Positions 17,590 to 26,537 of a DNA stretch of 64,000 nucleotides are shown piece by piece. Origin of the DNA: Chloroflexi bacterium OLB15 (lineage in GTDB: Bacteria > Chloroflexota > Anaerolineae > Aggregatilineales > Phototrophicaceae); contig LMZS01000119.1 in the NCBI GenBank assembly GCA_001567085.1, forward strand, positions 1 through 64,000, written 5' to 3'. Position 1 is the stretch's first letter. Every line of letters begins with the position of its first letter. The notes under the pieces were generated by a model. The model saw nothing but the letters and a program-made list of their open reading frames with translations, did no database searches and was not told the origin of the DNA. The position numbers and the translations under genes were made by a program.

Positions 17590-17619
17590 ATTCTAATCCA
17601 AACTCTCAATCGCTCTCAA
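17590..17619 (-). promoter_or_regulatory. Tandem TTGAGAG operator with TAGAAT -10, deacetylase gene
   Basis: On the minus strand TTGAGAG occurs twice with a 10-base period (17619-17613 and 17609-17603), followed after seven bases by TAGAAT (17595-17590). The same repeat pair precedes the divergent HMG-CoA reductase gene. Confidence 0.5.
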
Positions 17620-17671
17620 TTTCTGTTTTCAAGCCAGATTTACAGTTGAAATTGCGCCATTTTTCACGGAG

Positions 17672-17705
17672 TTGAGAGGTTTTGAAAGTCTCCTCAGGCT
17701 AGATT
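17672..17705 (+). promoter_or_regulatory. Tandem TTGARAG operator and -10 for the mevalonate operon
   Basis: TTGAGAG (17672) and TTGAAAG (17682) have a 10-base period, and TAGATT (17700-17705) lies 28 bases after the first repeat. The identical geometry recurs at 21300-21333. The -10 ends six bases before the ATG at 17712, so the transcript probably starts at or next to the start codon. Confidence 0.55.
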
Positions 17706-17711
17706 TGAGGC

Positions 17712-18998
17712 ATGTCAAACCATACATCACGCCTGTCCGGTTTCTACAAACGCAGCCTTGAAGAACGCGCCAGCGCCCTTCAGTCATGGGCGCAGCTTTC
17801 CGATACTGAAATTGATGTCTTGCAAGGCAGCTCTGGTTTAAGCGCCGCGCAGGCCGATCATATGATCGAAAATACGGTAGGCATCTACAGCCTGCCTCTG
17901 GGTATCGCCACCAATTTCCTGATCAATGGGCAAGATCGTCTAATTCCAATGGTGATTGAAGAGCCATCCGTCGTCGCCGCCATGAGCAATGCGGCGCGGC
18001 TGTTTCGGGAAGGCGGCGGCTTTCAAACATCCAGTGACGCCCCCATCATGATCGGGCAGTTACAAGTGCTTGATCTTCAAGATGTGGCTGAAGCCGCAGA
18101 AAAGATCGCCGCGTATAAACAACGCCTGCTTGATGAAGCCGATGCCGTTGGCGGCAGCATCGTCAAGCGCGGCGGCGGCGCGCGCGATCTACAGGTTCGC
18201 CCTTTTCTGGATACGCCTATCGGCCCGATGCTGGTAGTTCATCTTCTGATGGATGTACGCGACGCGATGGGCGCAAACGCCATCAACACCGCTGCGGAAC
18301 ACATCGCTCCGCTGGTTGAAGAAATCACCGGCGGCCGCGTGAATCTGCGTATCCTGAGCAACCTGACAGATCAGCGCAAAGCCCGCGCCGAAGGCATGAT
18401 CCCGGCTTCCGCGCTGGCCACCGAAGCGATGTCTGGCGAAGAAGTTGCCCGCGCGGTAGTTGAAGCTGGTGTTTTTGCTGAAGTTGATCCCTATCGCGCC
18501 GCTACTCACAACAAAGGCATCATGAACGGCGTAGATGCGGTGATCATTGCTACCGGCAACGATTGGCGCGCTATCGAAGCTGGGGCGCACGCTTACGCCG
18601 CGCGCAACGGTCGCTATACCAGCCTTAGCCGCTACTGGCAGGATGATCAAGGCAACCTGCATGCGGCGATGGAAATGCCGCTCTCGGTGGGCATCGTCGG
18701 CGGCGCAACCCGCGTACACCCAGCCGCGCAAGTCGCGCTAAAAATACTTGGCGTAGCAAGCGCGCAGGAACTCGCGGAAATATGCGTCGCGGCAGGTTTG
18801 GCGCAAAACTTCGCGGCGCTGCGCGCGTTAGCTTCTGAAGGCATCCAGCGCGGTCACATGCGTATGCACGCAAAGCAAATTGCAGTTTCAGCAGGCGCGG
18901 CGCCAGAACAAGTGCGATCTGTCGTTGAGCAAATGATACGTGAAAACAACATCCGCCCCGAACGGGCAAAAGCAATTGTAGAGTCGCTCAAAGGATAA
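17712..18998 (+). CDS. mvaA: Hydroxymethylglutaryl-CoA reductase, degradative (class II) type
   Basis: This 428-residue enzyme is of the class II HMG-CoA reductase size. Visible landmarks are the substrate-binding ENTVGIYSLPLGIATNF, the catalytic glutamate in VIEEPSVVAAMSNAAR, the nucleotide/active-site stretch DVRDAMGANAINTAAE, and GHMRMHAKQ near the C terminus, which carries the catalytic histidine. It interconverts HMG-CoA and mevalonate with NAD(P)H. Placement directly before HMG-CoA synthase and a thiolase homologue argues for mevalonate biosynthesis here, although class II enzymes also serve degradation. The stop lies six bases before the synthase start. No ribosome-binding site has normal spacing (GAGG is two bases from ATG), consistent with a leaderless transcript. 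Confidence 0.95.
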   Translation: MSNHTSRLSGFYKRSLEERASALQSWAQLSDTEIDVLQGSSGLSAAQADHMIENTVGIYSLPLGIATNFLINGQDRLIPMVIEEPSVVAAMSNAARLFREGGGFQTSSDAPIMIGQLQVLDLQDVAEAAEKIAAYKQRLLDEADAVGGSIVKRGGGARDLQVRPFLDTPIGPMLVVHLLMDVRDAMGANAINTAAEHIAPLVEEITGGRVNLRILSNLTDQRKARAEGMIPASALATEAMSGEEVARAVVEAGVFAEVDPYRAATHNKGIMNGVDAVIIATGNDWRAIEAGAHAYAARNGRYTSLSRYWQDDQGNLHAAMEMPLSVGIVGGATRVHPAAQVALKILGVASAQELAEICVAAGLAQNFAALRALASEGIQRGHMRMHAKQIAVSAGAAPEQVRSVVEQMIRENNIRPERAKAIVESLKG

Positions 18999-19004
18999 CA
19001 ATCT

Positions 19005-20096
19005 ATGTTTTCCACCAATGGCAAAAGTAGCCCCGCAGTTAACTATCTGCTAATGCGCCCAAGCCGGCAGGTAGGCATCGTTGGCTATGGCGCGTATGTG
19101 CCGCGTTTCCGCCTGCCCGGTCAGGAAGTGGCGCGCGTGTGGACGAATGGTTTAGGGGGCAGCCCGGTCGCTGAAAAAGCTGTCGCCGGGCCGGATGAAG
19201 ATGTCACCACCATGTCTATCGAAGCGGCGCGCAACGCCCTTGCCCGCGCAAATATTGATCCGCAGCAGTTACGCGCGGTATGGATCGGCAGTGAAAGCCA
19301 TCCTTATGCGGTGAAGCCCACCAGCACAATCGTCGCTGAAAGCATCGGCACTTCCCCGAATATTCAAGCCGCAGACTGGGAATTTGCCTGTAAAGCCGGC
19401 ACAGAAGCGGTTCAGGCGTCCATCGGCATTGTTGGCAGCGGGATGGGCAACTATACGCTTAGCATTGGGATGGATACCGCGCAAAGCCGTCCCGGAGACG
19501 CGTTGGAATATACGGCAGCCAGCGGCGGCGCGGCTTTCATAATCGGCCCGGCAGAAGAAGCGGTTGCCATCTATCAGGGCAGCTACAGTTTTGTGACGGA
19601 TACGCCAGATTTCTGGCGGCGTGCAGACGTAAGCTATCCCAGTCACGGCGAGCGCTTCACGGGAGAGCCTGCCTATTTCAACCATACGCTTTCAGCAGCG
19701 AGCAAATTGATGGAGTTGATGGGGACGACGGCTGAGGACTATCAATTTGCGGTATTCCACCAACCTAACGTGAAATTCCCCCAACGCGCCGCCTCAATGT
19801 TGGGCTTCAAGGACGAACAAATTCGCGCGGGGCTGCTTTCTGACAAGATCGGCAACGTGTATTCTGGCTCATGCATGTTAGGGTTAACGGCGATTCTGGA
19901 TATCGCCAATCCCGGAGACCGCATCCTGATGACCAGCTACGGCAGCGGCGCTGGCTCAGACTCGTTCGATCTGGTGGTGACGGATCGCGTTTTGCAAGCC
20001 CGTGATCGCGCCCCGCGCACAACCGATTACATCAACCGCCGCACGTTAATTGATTACGCCACCTACTGCCGCTACCGCAGCCTGCTGAGGAATTAA
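19005..20096 (+). CDS. Hydroxymethylglutaryl-CoA synthase, archaeal type
   Basis: This 363-residue thiolase-fold enzyme matches the short archaeal-type HMG-CoA synthases. The catalytic glutamate lies in [17 protein letters not shown], the nucleophilic cysteine in [13 protein letters not shown] and the catalytic histidine in [11 protein letters not shown]. The C-terminal GSGAGSDSF matches the family. It condenses acetyl-CoA with acetoacetyl-CoA to HMG-CoA. An AAGGAT site lies eight bases before the ATG at 19005; an in-frame ATG at 19053 lacks one, although the first 16 residues are not conserved. It sits between HMG-CoA reductase and the thiolase homologue, the order seen in archaeal clusters whose products form a channelling complex with a DUF35 protein. 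Confidence 0.93.
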   Translation: MFSTNGKSSPAVNYLLMRPSRQVGIVGYGAYVPRFRLPGQEVARVWTNGLGGSPVAEKAVAGPDEDVTTMSIEAARNALARANIDPQQLRAVWIGSESHPYAVKPTSTIVAESIGTSPNIQAADWEFACKAGTEAVQASIGIVGSGMGNYTLSIGMDTAQSRPGDALEYTAASGGAAFIIGPAEEAVAIYQGSYSFVTDTPDFWRRADVSYPSHGERFTGEPAYFNHTLSAASKLMELMGTTAEDYQFAVFHQPNVKFPQRAASMLGFKDEQIRAGLLSDKIGNVYSGSCMLGLTAILDIANPGDRILMTSYGSGAGSDSFDLVVTDRVLQARDRAPRTTDYINRRTLIDYATYCRYRSLLRN

Positions 20097-20100
20097 GACT

Positions 20101-21251
20101 ATGCGTGATGTTAGCATTATTGGAATCGGGCAAACGCCAGTAGGCGAGCATTGGGATACCGACCTGCGCAGTCTCGGCATTGAGGCTGTGCGCACCGCGA
20201 TGGGAGATGGCGGCGTGAAGCAGGTGGATGCCCTGTACGTTGGCAGCGCATACGGGGCAACCGTCAGCAGCCAATCGCAGATCGGCCCGCTGATCGCTGA
20301 TTATGCCGGTCTGCGCGGCGTGGAAGCCTTCACAATTGAAGCAGGCGATGCTTCTGGTGGGGCGGCTTTGCGTACCGGTTATCTAGCCGTTGCGTCCGGC
20401 GCAGTCGAAATGGCTGTGGTATTAGGCGTAGAAAAATCAACCGATACCGTCGGCGCTGAGCGCGTTTTTGCCCGCAGCGTCAGCCTTGATACAGATTACG
20501 AGCTGGTACATGGCGCAACCCTGCCCGCTTTAGCTGCGCTGCTGATGCGCCGCTATATGTTTGAATATGGCGTTGAGTTGAGCGCCTTTGAGAATTTCAG
20601 CATCAATGCCCATGCTAACGGCGCGAAAACCCGAACGCCATGTATCGCAACCTATTGAAACCCGGCGGTTTCGCCCGTGCGCCCATGATCGCTGATCCTG
20701 TTACCCTGTTTGACGGCGCGCCAGATGCCGACGGCGCCGCTGCCGTCATCTTAACCAGCGCTGAACGCGCCGCCGATCTGGTACCCCAACCAATTCACAT
20801 CGCAGCCAGCGCGGCGGCCACTGATACCCTCACTCTGCATGATCGCGCTGATCTATTGGATTTCGAGGCTGTACGCCTGTCGTTTGACAAAGCCATCGCA
20901 CAGGCTGGCATCACCCGTGACGAGCTAGACCTGTTTGAGCTTCATGACGCTTTCACGATCATTTCTACGCTCACGCTGGAAGCTGCCGGTTTCGCGGCAC
21001 GTGGCGAAGGCTGGCGAATCGCCGCCGATCAGAAGATTGGCTTAAGTGCTGATCTGCCGCTGTCCACGTTTGGCGGTTTGAAAAGTCGTGGCAACCCGGT
21101 AGGTGCCACCGGCATCTATCAGGCGGTTGAAGCCACCTTGCAACTACGCGGCGCGGCGGGCAGCAATCAAGTGACAGAAGCCCGCGTTGCGATGATCCAA
21201 AACATGGGCGGCTTAGGCAGCACAGTGATCACCCACATCCTGAAAAGTTAG
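20101..21251 (+). CDS. Archaeal-type thiolase homologue (acetoacetyl-CoA thiolase-like), frameshifted; active-site Cys replaced by Asp
   Basis: Two overlapping frames encode one thiolase: residues 1-176 from 20101, then YRNLLKPGGFARAPMIADPV onward in another frame to 21251. Adding one A to the AAAACCC run at 20626-20632 joins them into a 383-residue protein, the normal length for archaeal thiolases. The expected nucleophile motif (A-C-A-S-G-G) reads GDASGG, with Asp at residue 83, and the usual GHPVGATG reads GNPVGATG, so two catalytic positions look altered. ELHDAFTI and NMGGLG are conserved. It starts four bases after the synthase stop codon. It may be a structural partner in a synthase-DUF35 complex and not an active thiolase. 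Confidence 0.85.
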
Positions 21252-21255
21252 GCTA

Positions 21256-21333
21256 TTGAGAGGTTCTCTCTCTCAGGTGTGAGAGGCTTTGAGACCCGTT
21301 TGAGAGGTTTTGAGAGCCGCCACAACCTAGAAT
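21256..21333 (+). promoter_or_regulatory. TTGAGAG repeat cluster and -10 upstream of the DUF35 pair
   Basis: Heptamers of the TTGAGAG type lie at 21256, 21279, 21289, 21300 and 21310, the last four in 10-11 base phase. TAGAAT at 21328 is exactly 28 bases after the 21300 copy, as at the mevalonate promoter. The cluster probably binds a regulator as tandem subunits. Confidence 0.55.
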
Positions 21334-21385
21334 TTCTGTTAAATGCACCAGGTAAGTGCATAAGGAATATCCCAAAAGGAGTTAC

Positions 21386-21568
21386 ATGATGCAGATTTCG
21401 CGCCATTGGAGGAAGAACGCACAGCGTTACCGTCTTGAAGGTGTGCGTTACGAAAACGGCGAAGCGCATCTACAACCGCGTGTTATCCCGGTCACACGCC
21501 AGCAGCCTACCGAACCCGCCAGGCCGGTTCAAGTACAGTTCGCGGTTGCAGCGGCTGAAGCCCGTTAA
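21386..21568 (+). CDS. 60-aa peptide: vestigial DUF35 N-terminal domain without zinc ligands
   Basis: The ATG at 21386 has a strong AAAGGAG site. The product begins with ISRHWRKNAQRYRLEG, the hallmark N-terminal helix of DUF35 acyl-CoA-associated proteins. In those proteins a C-x2-C-G...PPR-x-C-P-x-C zinc ribbon follows. Here the matching stretch reads VRYENGEAHLQPRVIPVTR, which aligns well but has no cysteine. The rest (QPTEPARPVQVQFAVAAAEAR) is low-complexity. Two stop codons separate it, in the same frame, from the OB-fold gene downstream. It looks like a detached, zinc-free remnant that is still translated. Its function is not known. Confidence 0.65.
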   Translation: MMQISRHWRKNAQRYRLEGVRYENGEAHLQPRVIPVTRQQPTEPARPVQVQFAVAAAEAR

Positions 21569-21604
21569 TCATAGCAGCCTCGATGCCCGTCAAAACTGGC
21601 GGGC

Positions 21605-21943
21605 ATGGCTGCGGCATCCCATAAAATCATGCTAAATACACGCAAACAAGTTGAGCTTCAGCCTGAGCGTTTCGGATTTTCAGGCAAAGGTGAGATCTAC
21701 AGTTTCACCGTTGTGCAGGAAGCCCCTGCTGGCTTTGATGATCAAGCCCCGTATATGTTAGGGCTGGTTAAATTGGATGAAGGCCGATTGGTGACCGCAC
21801 AAATCACGGATACCGATGAAACCGGGATCGCTATCGGGGATCGCGTCGAAATGGTGACGCGGCGGCTTACCACCGAAGGCGAGCGCGGCGTTATCGTGTA
21901 CGGCTACAAGTTCCGTAAAGTGTTGCCGCGCCAGGTGAATTAG
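21605..21943 (+). CDS. DUF35 OB-fold protein of the thiolase/HMG-CoA synthase complex, lacking its zinc ribbon
   Basis: This 112-residue protein is the OB-fold half of a DUF35 protein: VELQPERFGFSGKGEIYSFT, then VVQEAPAGFDDQAPYMLGLV, KLDEGRLVTAQITD and a C-terminal GVIVYGYKFRKVLP. In archaea the full DUF35 protein (zinc ribbon plus OB fold) bridges acetoacetyl-CoA thiolase and HMG-CoA synthase and helps channel acetoacetyl-CoA. Here the ribbon half is a separate 60-residue peptide. The start codon is uncertain (21605, or 21629 at MLNTRKQ); GGCGGG before 21605 is the better site. A hairpin (ATGCCCGTC/GGCGGGCAT, 21581-21606) lies in the gap before it. Confidence 0.8.
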   Translation: MAAASHKIMLNTRKQVELQPERFGFSGKGEIYSFTVVQEAPAGFDDQAPYMLGLVKLDEGRLVTAQITDTDETGIAIGDRVEMVTRRLTTEGERGVIVYGYKFRKVLPRQVN

Positions 21944-22001
21944 CCCGTTCATACAGATGATCCCGATCTGACGTTAGTTAGCACAGGAAGTTATGCAAAT
22001 T

Positions 22002-22032
22002 AAAGGGCGCGATGGGCGCCCTTTATGTTTCG
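22002..22032 (+). terminator. Intrinsic terminator after the DUF35 gene
   Basis: AAAGGGCGC and GCGCCCTTT form a 9-bp stem around GATGG, followed by ATGTTTCGTTT. Confidence 0.75.
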
Positions 22033-22258
22033 TTTCCCCTAAAAACTGCCGGTTAATGCGCCCTATCCTCACGCGCGGCATCCCCTGTTCGCCCTTTCCC
22101 GCAGCGCGCTAACCGGAAGGCGCGTTTTACCGGGCAGCGCCTCAAATTTGCGATCACATTGCTGGCAATATGGATACCTCCAAGCAGAAAACCTGTGCTA
22201 ATTTGAAGGTGTCGTCAGCCATTTACTGAAAGTTGAACCCCATGACTTTTTCAGCAGT
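22033..22258. other. Non-coding stretch between convergent units
   Basis: I see no gene. A weak hairpin (CGCGCT/GGCGCG with TTTT after it, near 22107-22127) might be a second terminator. Confidence 0.3.
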
Positions 22259-24394
22259 TTACGCGCCCACCCCGCTGGCAATCAGCGGCGCAATCACCAG
22301 CGAAACAATCGCCAGCAGTTTGAGCAGGATATTGAGCGAAGGGCCGGACGTATCCTTAAATGGATCGCCGATAGTATCACCCACCACAGCCGCTTTGTGT
22401 GGGTCGCTGCGCTTACCGCCAAGGTTGCCGCGTTCGATGTATTTCTTGGCGTTATCCCATGCGCCACCAGCATTTGCCATCACCACCGCCAGCATGAAGG
22501 CTGTCACCAGCGAGCCAAGAAGCACGCCAACCAGCGTCTCTACGCCTACAAACTGCGCCAGCCAGCTATCGCGCCCCAGCACCGTTAAAATGGCGATGCT
22601 GACCGGCACCAATACCGCGATAATGCCCGGCGCTAACATTTCTCGTACTGCGCTTTCCGTGCTGATCGCCACGCAGGTTTCATAGTCAGGATCGGCTGTG
22701 CCTTCCATCAATCCGGGAATTTCCTTAAACTGGCGGCGCACTTCAACCACGATTTTTTGGGCTGCGCGGCCTACGGCCAGCATCGTTTGCGCGCTGAAAA
22801 TGAAGGGCAGCACGCCGCCTATAAACAGGCCGGTAACAAGGCGGGGATCAAGCACAACTGCTGAAAACGTAGTCGTCGCGCCTTCCCCAAGATGTACGGC
22901 AGTAATGAAGGCTGAAATCAAAGCGAGCGCGGTCATCGCTGCTGAAGCAATCGCAAAGCCCTTACCTGTTGCCGCCGTCGTATTGCCGAGACTGTCCAGC
23001 GCGTCTGTGCGTTCGCGCACATCGCTGCCGAGTTCAGCCATTTCAGCAATACCGCCAGCATTATCTGCCACCGGCCCGTAAGCGTCAGTTGCCAGCGTGA
23101 TGCCTAGCGTGGCTAACATACCAACAGCGGCCATTGCAATACCGTACAGTCCGCCGCCTGCATAAGCGACCAGCGTTGCGCCAATGACCACAATCGTCGG
23201 CACAATTGCGCTCTGCATACCGATAGCCAGTCCTTGAATGATCACGATGGCCGGGCCGCCCATAGCTGCTTCTGCAATCGAGCGCGTCGGCCTGTAGGTG
23301 TCTGATGTGAAATACTCGGTAAAGTAGCCGATCAACACGCCAGCCAGCAGGCCGCTTATCGCCGCGACGATAACGCCCAACCCTAAATTGAGCAGCAGGC
23401 CGATGACGGCAATGGCGATTGCGACCAGGATACTCGCCCCATAAACCCCGCGTCGCAAGCTGTTCAGCAGCCCTTGCTGGGTCGCATTTTCTTCTGTACG
23501 CACCAGAAAAGTGCAGCCGATAGCGATCAGCACGCCTGCCGCTGCGACAAGGATAGGAAAGGCGATCAACCGCCCCATCATCTCAGGCGTATCAGCTCCG
23601 GCGATGCCGCTTGCGCCGCCCAACGCTGCGATGGCAATAGCGGCAATAATTGAACTGGCGTAACTTTCAAACAGGTCGCTGCCCATGCCCGCAACATCCC
23701 CTACGTTGTCGCCTACATTATCAGCGATGACCGCCGGATTGCGGGGGTCATCTTCGGGGATGCCAGCTTCGGTCTTGCCTACAAGGTCTGCGCCAACGTC
23801 TGCCGCTTTGGTAAAAATGCCGCCGCCCACGCGGGCAAAAATAGCGATGGATGTGCCGCCAAAGCCAAACCCGGCTAATGCCGATGCTGCGGCGACGGGA
23901 TTATCAAAGTAGATGCTGGTCAACAGCATAAACAATAAGGCGATGCCTAGCAGCGCCAGCGCAACCACCATAGTGCCCATCACGCTGCCGCTGGCAAAAG
24001 CCACCCGTAAGCCGCTGTTCAGGCTTTTTGAGGCGGCGGTTGTGGTGCGCATATTGGCACGGGTGGCAAGCATCATGCCGATATAGCCCGCGAGCGCCGA
24101 AGCAAACGCCCCACTCACAAAAGCAAGCGCCGTAAACGGACTCATACCCGAGCCGGGAATTGCGCTTAAGACCAGCAGCACAACCACAACGATGCCGACG
24201 AGAATGGCGGCATAACGATACTCGCGCTTCAAAAAGGCCTGTGCGCCTGTTTGAATTGCCGCGCCAATTTTCTGGACACGCTCGCTGCCCGTATCCTGCT
24301 TCAGAAGCCAGCGGGCTGTATACAATGCGAAGATGATACCAATGACTGATGCCAGCAGCGCAGCTGCGTTCGCGGTAGTTATAATGGGATCCAT
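22259..24394 (-). CDS. hppA: Membrane-bound pyrophosphatase, K+-dependent type ion pump
   Basis: This 711-residue protein with ~16 hydrophobic helices couples pyrophosphate hydrolysis to H+ or Na+ export. The substrate site is intact: [20 protein letters not shown], then [20 protein letters not shown], and near the C terminus [10 protein letters not shown] and [20 protein letters not shown]. The position that distinguishes the two subclasses reads [10 protein letters not shown], with Ala where K+-independent pumps have Lys, so it should be K+-dependent. The ATG at 24394 follows AAAGGAG; a TTG one codon earlier is less likely. Whether it moves H+ or Na+ cannot be decided by eye. It stands alone on the minus strand. 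Confidence 0.96.
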   Translation of the reverse strand: MDPIITTANAAALLASVIGIIFALYTARWLLKQDTGSERVQKIGAAIQTGAQAFLKREYRYAAILVGIVVVVLLVLSAIPGSGMSPFTALAFVSGAFASALAGYIGMMLATRANMRTTTAASKSLNSGLRVAFASGSVMGTMVVALALLGIALLFMLLTSIYFDNPVAAASALAGFGFGGTSIAIFARVGGGIFTKAADVGADLVGKTEAGIPEDDPRNPAVIADNVGDNVGDVAGMGSDLFESYASSIIAAIAIAALGGASGIAGADTPEMMGRLIAFPILVAAAGVLIAIGCTFLVRTEENATQQGLLNSLRRGVYGASILVAIAIAVIGLLLNLGLGVIVAAISGLLAGVLIGYFTEYFTSDTYRPTRSIAEAAMGGPAIVIIQGLAIGMQSAIVPTIVVIGATLVAYAGGGLYGIAMAAVGMLATLGITLATDAYGPVADNAGGIAEMAELGSDVRERTDALDSLGNTTAATGKGFAIASAAMTALALISAFITAVHLGEGATTTFSAVVLDPRLVTGLFIGGVLPFIFSAQTMLAVGRAAQKIVVEVRRQFKEIPGLMEGTADPDYETCVAISTESAVREMLAPGIIAVLVPVSIAILTVLGRDSWLAQFVGVETLVGVLLGSLVTAFMLAVVMANAGGAWDNAKKYIERGNLGGKRSDPHKAAVVGDTIGDPFKDTSGPSLNILLKLLAIVSLVIAPLIASGVGA

Positions 24395-24533
24395 CAATTC
24401 TCCTTTAGAGGCGGCAGTTCTGATTGGGGAAGCTTACATAAAATATCTTCAATTGCAGATCGGCCACATTGTGTATTTCTCACAAAATTAGGCATATTCA
24501 CTAATGGGATGATTAACAAACGGGAGCATAAAA

Positions 24534-24890
24534 CTGGACAAGCGGGCGGTAGGTAGTCATGGTGAACAATTAGCGCGCGAATACCTTATGGGAATTGGCT
24601 ATGAGGTTATTTGCAGCAATTGGCGCTGCCCCGGCGGCGAAATTGACATTGTTGCTAAAGATGGCGAGTTTACGGTCATTGTTGAGGTACGCACGCGGCG
24701 CGGCAGCAGCACCGAATGGGCATGGGCAAGCATTACCCCGCGCAAACGCGCCATACTAGAGGCAGCCGCCTTTCAATATATGGATGCGCAAGGCGACGAT
24801 TCAGCATGGCGTATTGATGTGGTGGCAATTGCCCTGCCGCCACGCGGAAAACCCATCATTGAACATGCTCAGGATGCACTGAACTGGTGA
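24534..24890 (+). CDS. YraN/UPF0102-family endonuclease-like protein with no AUG start
   Basis: The conserved core is clear: HGEQLAREYLMGIGYEVICS, NWRCPGGEIDIVAKDG and VIVEVRTRRG, matching the UPF0102 family, a restriction-endonuclease-like fold often sited near tRNA or replication genes. The family's N-terminal helix is encoded upstream of the first in-frame ATG (24588). Between the in-frame TGA at 24510 and that ATG the only near-start is CTG at 24534, with GGGAG seven bases upstream. The other reading is an ATG at 24508 with one extra A in the AAAA run at 24530-24533. The usual FVEVK motif has Arg for Lys (VEVRTRR). Its stop overlaps the miaA start (GTGA). Confidence 0.75.
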   Translation: MDKRAVGSHGEQLAREYLMGIGYEVICSNWRCPGGEIDIVAKDGEFTVIVEVRTRRGSSTEWAWASITPRKRAILEAAAFQYMDAQGDDSAWRIDVVAIALPPRGKPIIEHAQDALNW

Positions 24891-25828
24891 GTATGCCTCA
24901 AAGGAAAATTCCGCTGCTGGTCATTCTTGGCGCGACGGCAGTAGGTAAAACCGCCCTTTCGCTGAAGCTGGCAGGTACGCTAGGTGGGGAAATTATCAGC
25001 GCGGACAGTCGTTTGCTGTATCGCGGTATGGATATTGGCACGGCCAAGCCGACCCTTGAAGAGCAGCAAAGCATACCCCACCACCTGATTGATATCGTCA
25101 ATCCCGATCAGACGATCACAGCGGCTGAATATCAAGCGCTGGCGCAGGCGGCGATTCAAGATATTGACGCGCGCGCCCGTCTGCCGATGCTTGTCGGCGG
25201 CACAGGGCAATATATCACCGCGCTGCTGGAAGGCTGGTCAGCCCCGCGCGTGCCGCCAAACCCAGAATTACGCGCCGAATTTGAAGCATATGCAACCGAT
25301 CAGGGATTGGAAGCGCTTCACGCCCGTTTAGCGGCGGTTGATGCTGAAGCCGCAGCAGCGATTGATCCGCGAAATGTACGCCGCGTCATCCGCGCATTGG
25401 AAGTGACTGTGCTGACAGGCATCCCCTTCAGCCAGCAGCGCACTAAAACACCCCCACCCTATCACACGCTGGTCATCGGCTTGCGCATGGAACGAGAGCG
25501 ATTATTCCAGCGCGCGGATGAGCGTATTGATGATATGATTCAGCGCGGCTTTGTTCAGGAAGTTCAAGGCTTAATCCATCATGGTTATTTGCCAGCGCTG
25601 CCTTCAATGAGCGGGTTGGGATACGCTCAAATTTCACGCCACTTAGCGGGCGAAAGCACACTGGAAGCAGCCATCACCGAGACAAAACGGGCGACCCGCG
25701 TCTTTATTCGCCATCAGGAAACATGGTTCAGGCAGCACGATCATCAAACGATGTGGTATAACAGCGAGTCTGTAGATGCTGCCGGGTTATCTGCCGTGAT
25801 TCAGCAGTGGCGTTCTACGCTGGAGTAA
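24887..25828 (+). CDS. miaA: tRNA dimethylallyltransferase
   Basis: This 313-residue enzyme transfers a dimethylallyl group to A37 of tRNAs that read UNN codons. The P-loop is at the N terminus (VILGATAVGKTALSLKLA), followed by IISADSRLLYRGMDIGTAKP, HHLIDIVNPDQTITAAEYQ and VGGTGQYITALLEGW, all family hallmarks. The C-terminal SGLGYAQISRHLAGE and the FIRHQETWFRQHD tail are also typical. The substrate dimethylallyl diphosphate would come from the mevalonate route partly encoded upstream. A GTG at 24887 overlaps the yraN stop codon; an ATG at 24893 is the alternative start. Confidence 0.96.
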   Translation: MSMPQRKIPLLVILGATAVGKTALSLKLAGTLGGEIISADSRLLYRGMDIGTAKPTLEEQQSIPHHLIDIVNPDQTITAAEYQALAQAAIQDIDARARLPMLVGGTGQYITALLEGWSAPRVPPNPELRAEFEAYATDQGLEALHARLAAVDAEAAAAIDPRNVRRVIRALEVTVLTGIPFSQQRTKTPPPYHTLVIGLRMERERLFQRADERIDDMIQRGFVQEVQGLIHHGYLPALPSMSGLGYAQISRHLAGESTLEAAITETKRATRVFIRHQETWFRQHDHQTMWYNSESVDAAGLSAVIQQWRSTLE

Positions 25829-25831
25829 AGA

Positions 25832-26527
25832 ATGTCGCCATCCAACGGCGCGAAGCAAGTTCCTATAAACTTTTTAGTGATCGCGGCAATCGGTCTCGCC
25901 GCTTTAATAATCATATCCCCCGGCAGGGTGACCAGCCTGATCGCGAATGCCGTTCCCGCCGTGTACGAAGGCGCGGCGTGCGCTAATTTGCGTGCTGGCG
26001 ATGATCGCGCATTTCACCAGAGCGTGGTAGGGCGCGCAGTAGCTAGCCCGATTGAATTACAGGTGCGCACTTCGCCGCTGCCCGCCGCCGCAGATGGATT
26101 TTTGAGCATATATATCACCGTGATCAATAATTCATTGGGTACGGTGCCCTTCGTCTTCGATCCCAATCAGGTTATCATCGGGGATAATGGCAGCAGCGGC
26201 ATTGGCCTGATCTTCAACACAAATTCGCTGAACACAGGCGGCAGGCAAGACCCATCATCCTTTGCAGATAGCCAGCTTCGGCTGCTGGTGCCGCGCCAAA
26301 GATGCGTGCATGAAGTTCGCATTCCAGCCGGAAATGTGTTGGTTGATCCGGCATTAACCAGCGGGCAGGGACAAGTGCGGGCGTTTTATCGCAATAACTC
26401 ACGCGGGGTGACTGCCGTACAAGCGGGAACGATAGCAACCCCTATTTTTAGGGATCAGGGGTTGTGGGTTGGCTTTGTAGAATCGCCTAATGTAACGATT
26501 CCGCTGGCGCCGCCTCCCGCAGCATAA
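25832..26527 (+). CDS. Hypothetical membrane-anchored exported protein, 231 aa
   Basis: I do not recognise a family. One hydrophobic helix at about residues 11-30 (INFLVIAAIGLAALIIISPG) is followed by a predicted beta-rich exported part with two cysteines (ACANLRAG and RQRCVHEV). Segments such as FLSIYITVINNSLGTVPFVF look like an immunoglobulin-like or DUF4352-like fold, in which an extracellular domain presents hydrophobic strands; this is only a shape argument. The C terminus is proline-rich. GGAGTAA overlapping the miaA stop supplies the ribosome-binding site, so it is cotranscribed with miaA. Confidence 0.65.
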   Translation: MSPSNGAKQVPINFLVIAAIGLAALIIISPGRVTSLIANAVPAVYEGAACANLRAGDDRAFHQSVVGRAVASPIELQVRTSPLPAAADGFLSIYITVINNSLGTVPFVFDPNQVIIGDNGSSGIGLIFNTNSLNTGGRQDPSSFADSQLRLLVPRQRCVHEVRIPAGNVLVDPALTSGQGQVRAFYRNNSRGVTAVQAGTIATPIFRDQGLWVGFVESPNVTIPLAPPPAA

Positions 26528-26537
26528 CTAAAAACGG

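Noticed and set aside
20626-20632. Programmed ribosomal frameshifting at AAAACCC in the thiolase gene
   Set aside because: The run is not a canonical slippery heptamer and no stimulatory structure was evident; three other genes show similar one-base losses, which points to sequence error.
24469-24485. TTGTG-N7-CACAA palindrome upstream of hppA as a third CRP site
   Set aside because: The spacer is one base too short for the TGTGA-N6-TCACA geometry, and inner positions do not match.
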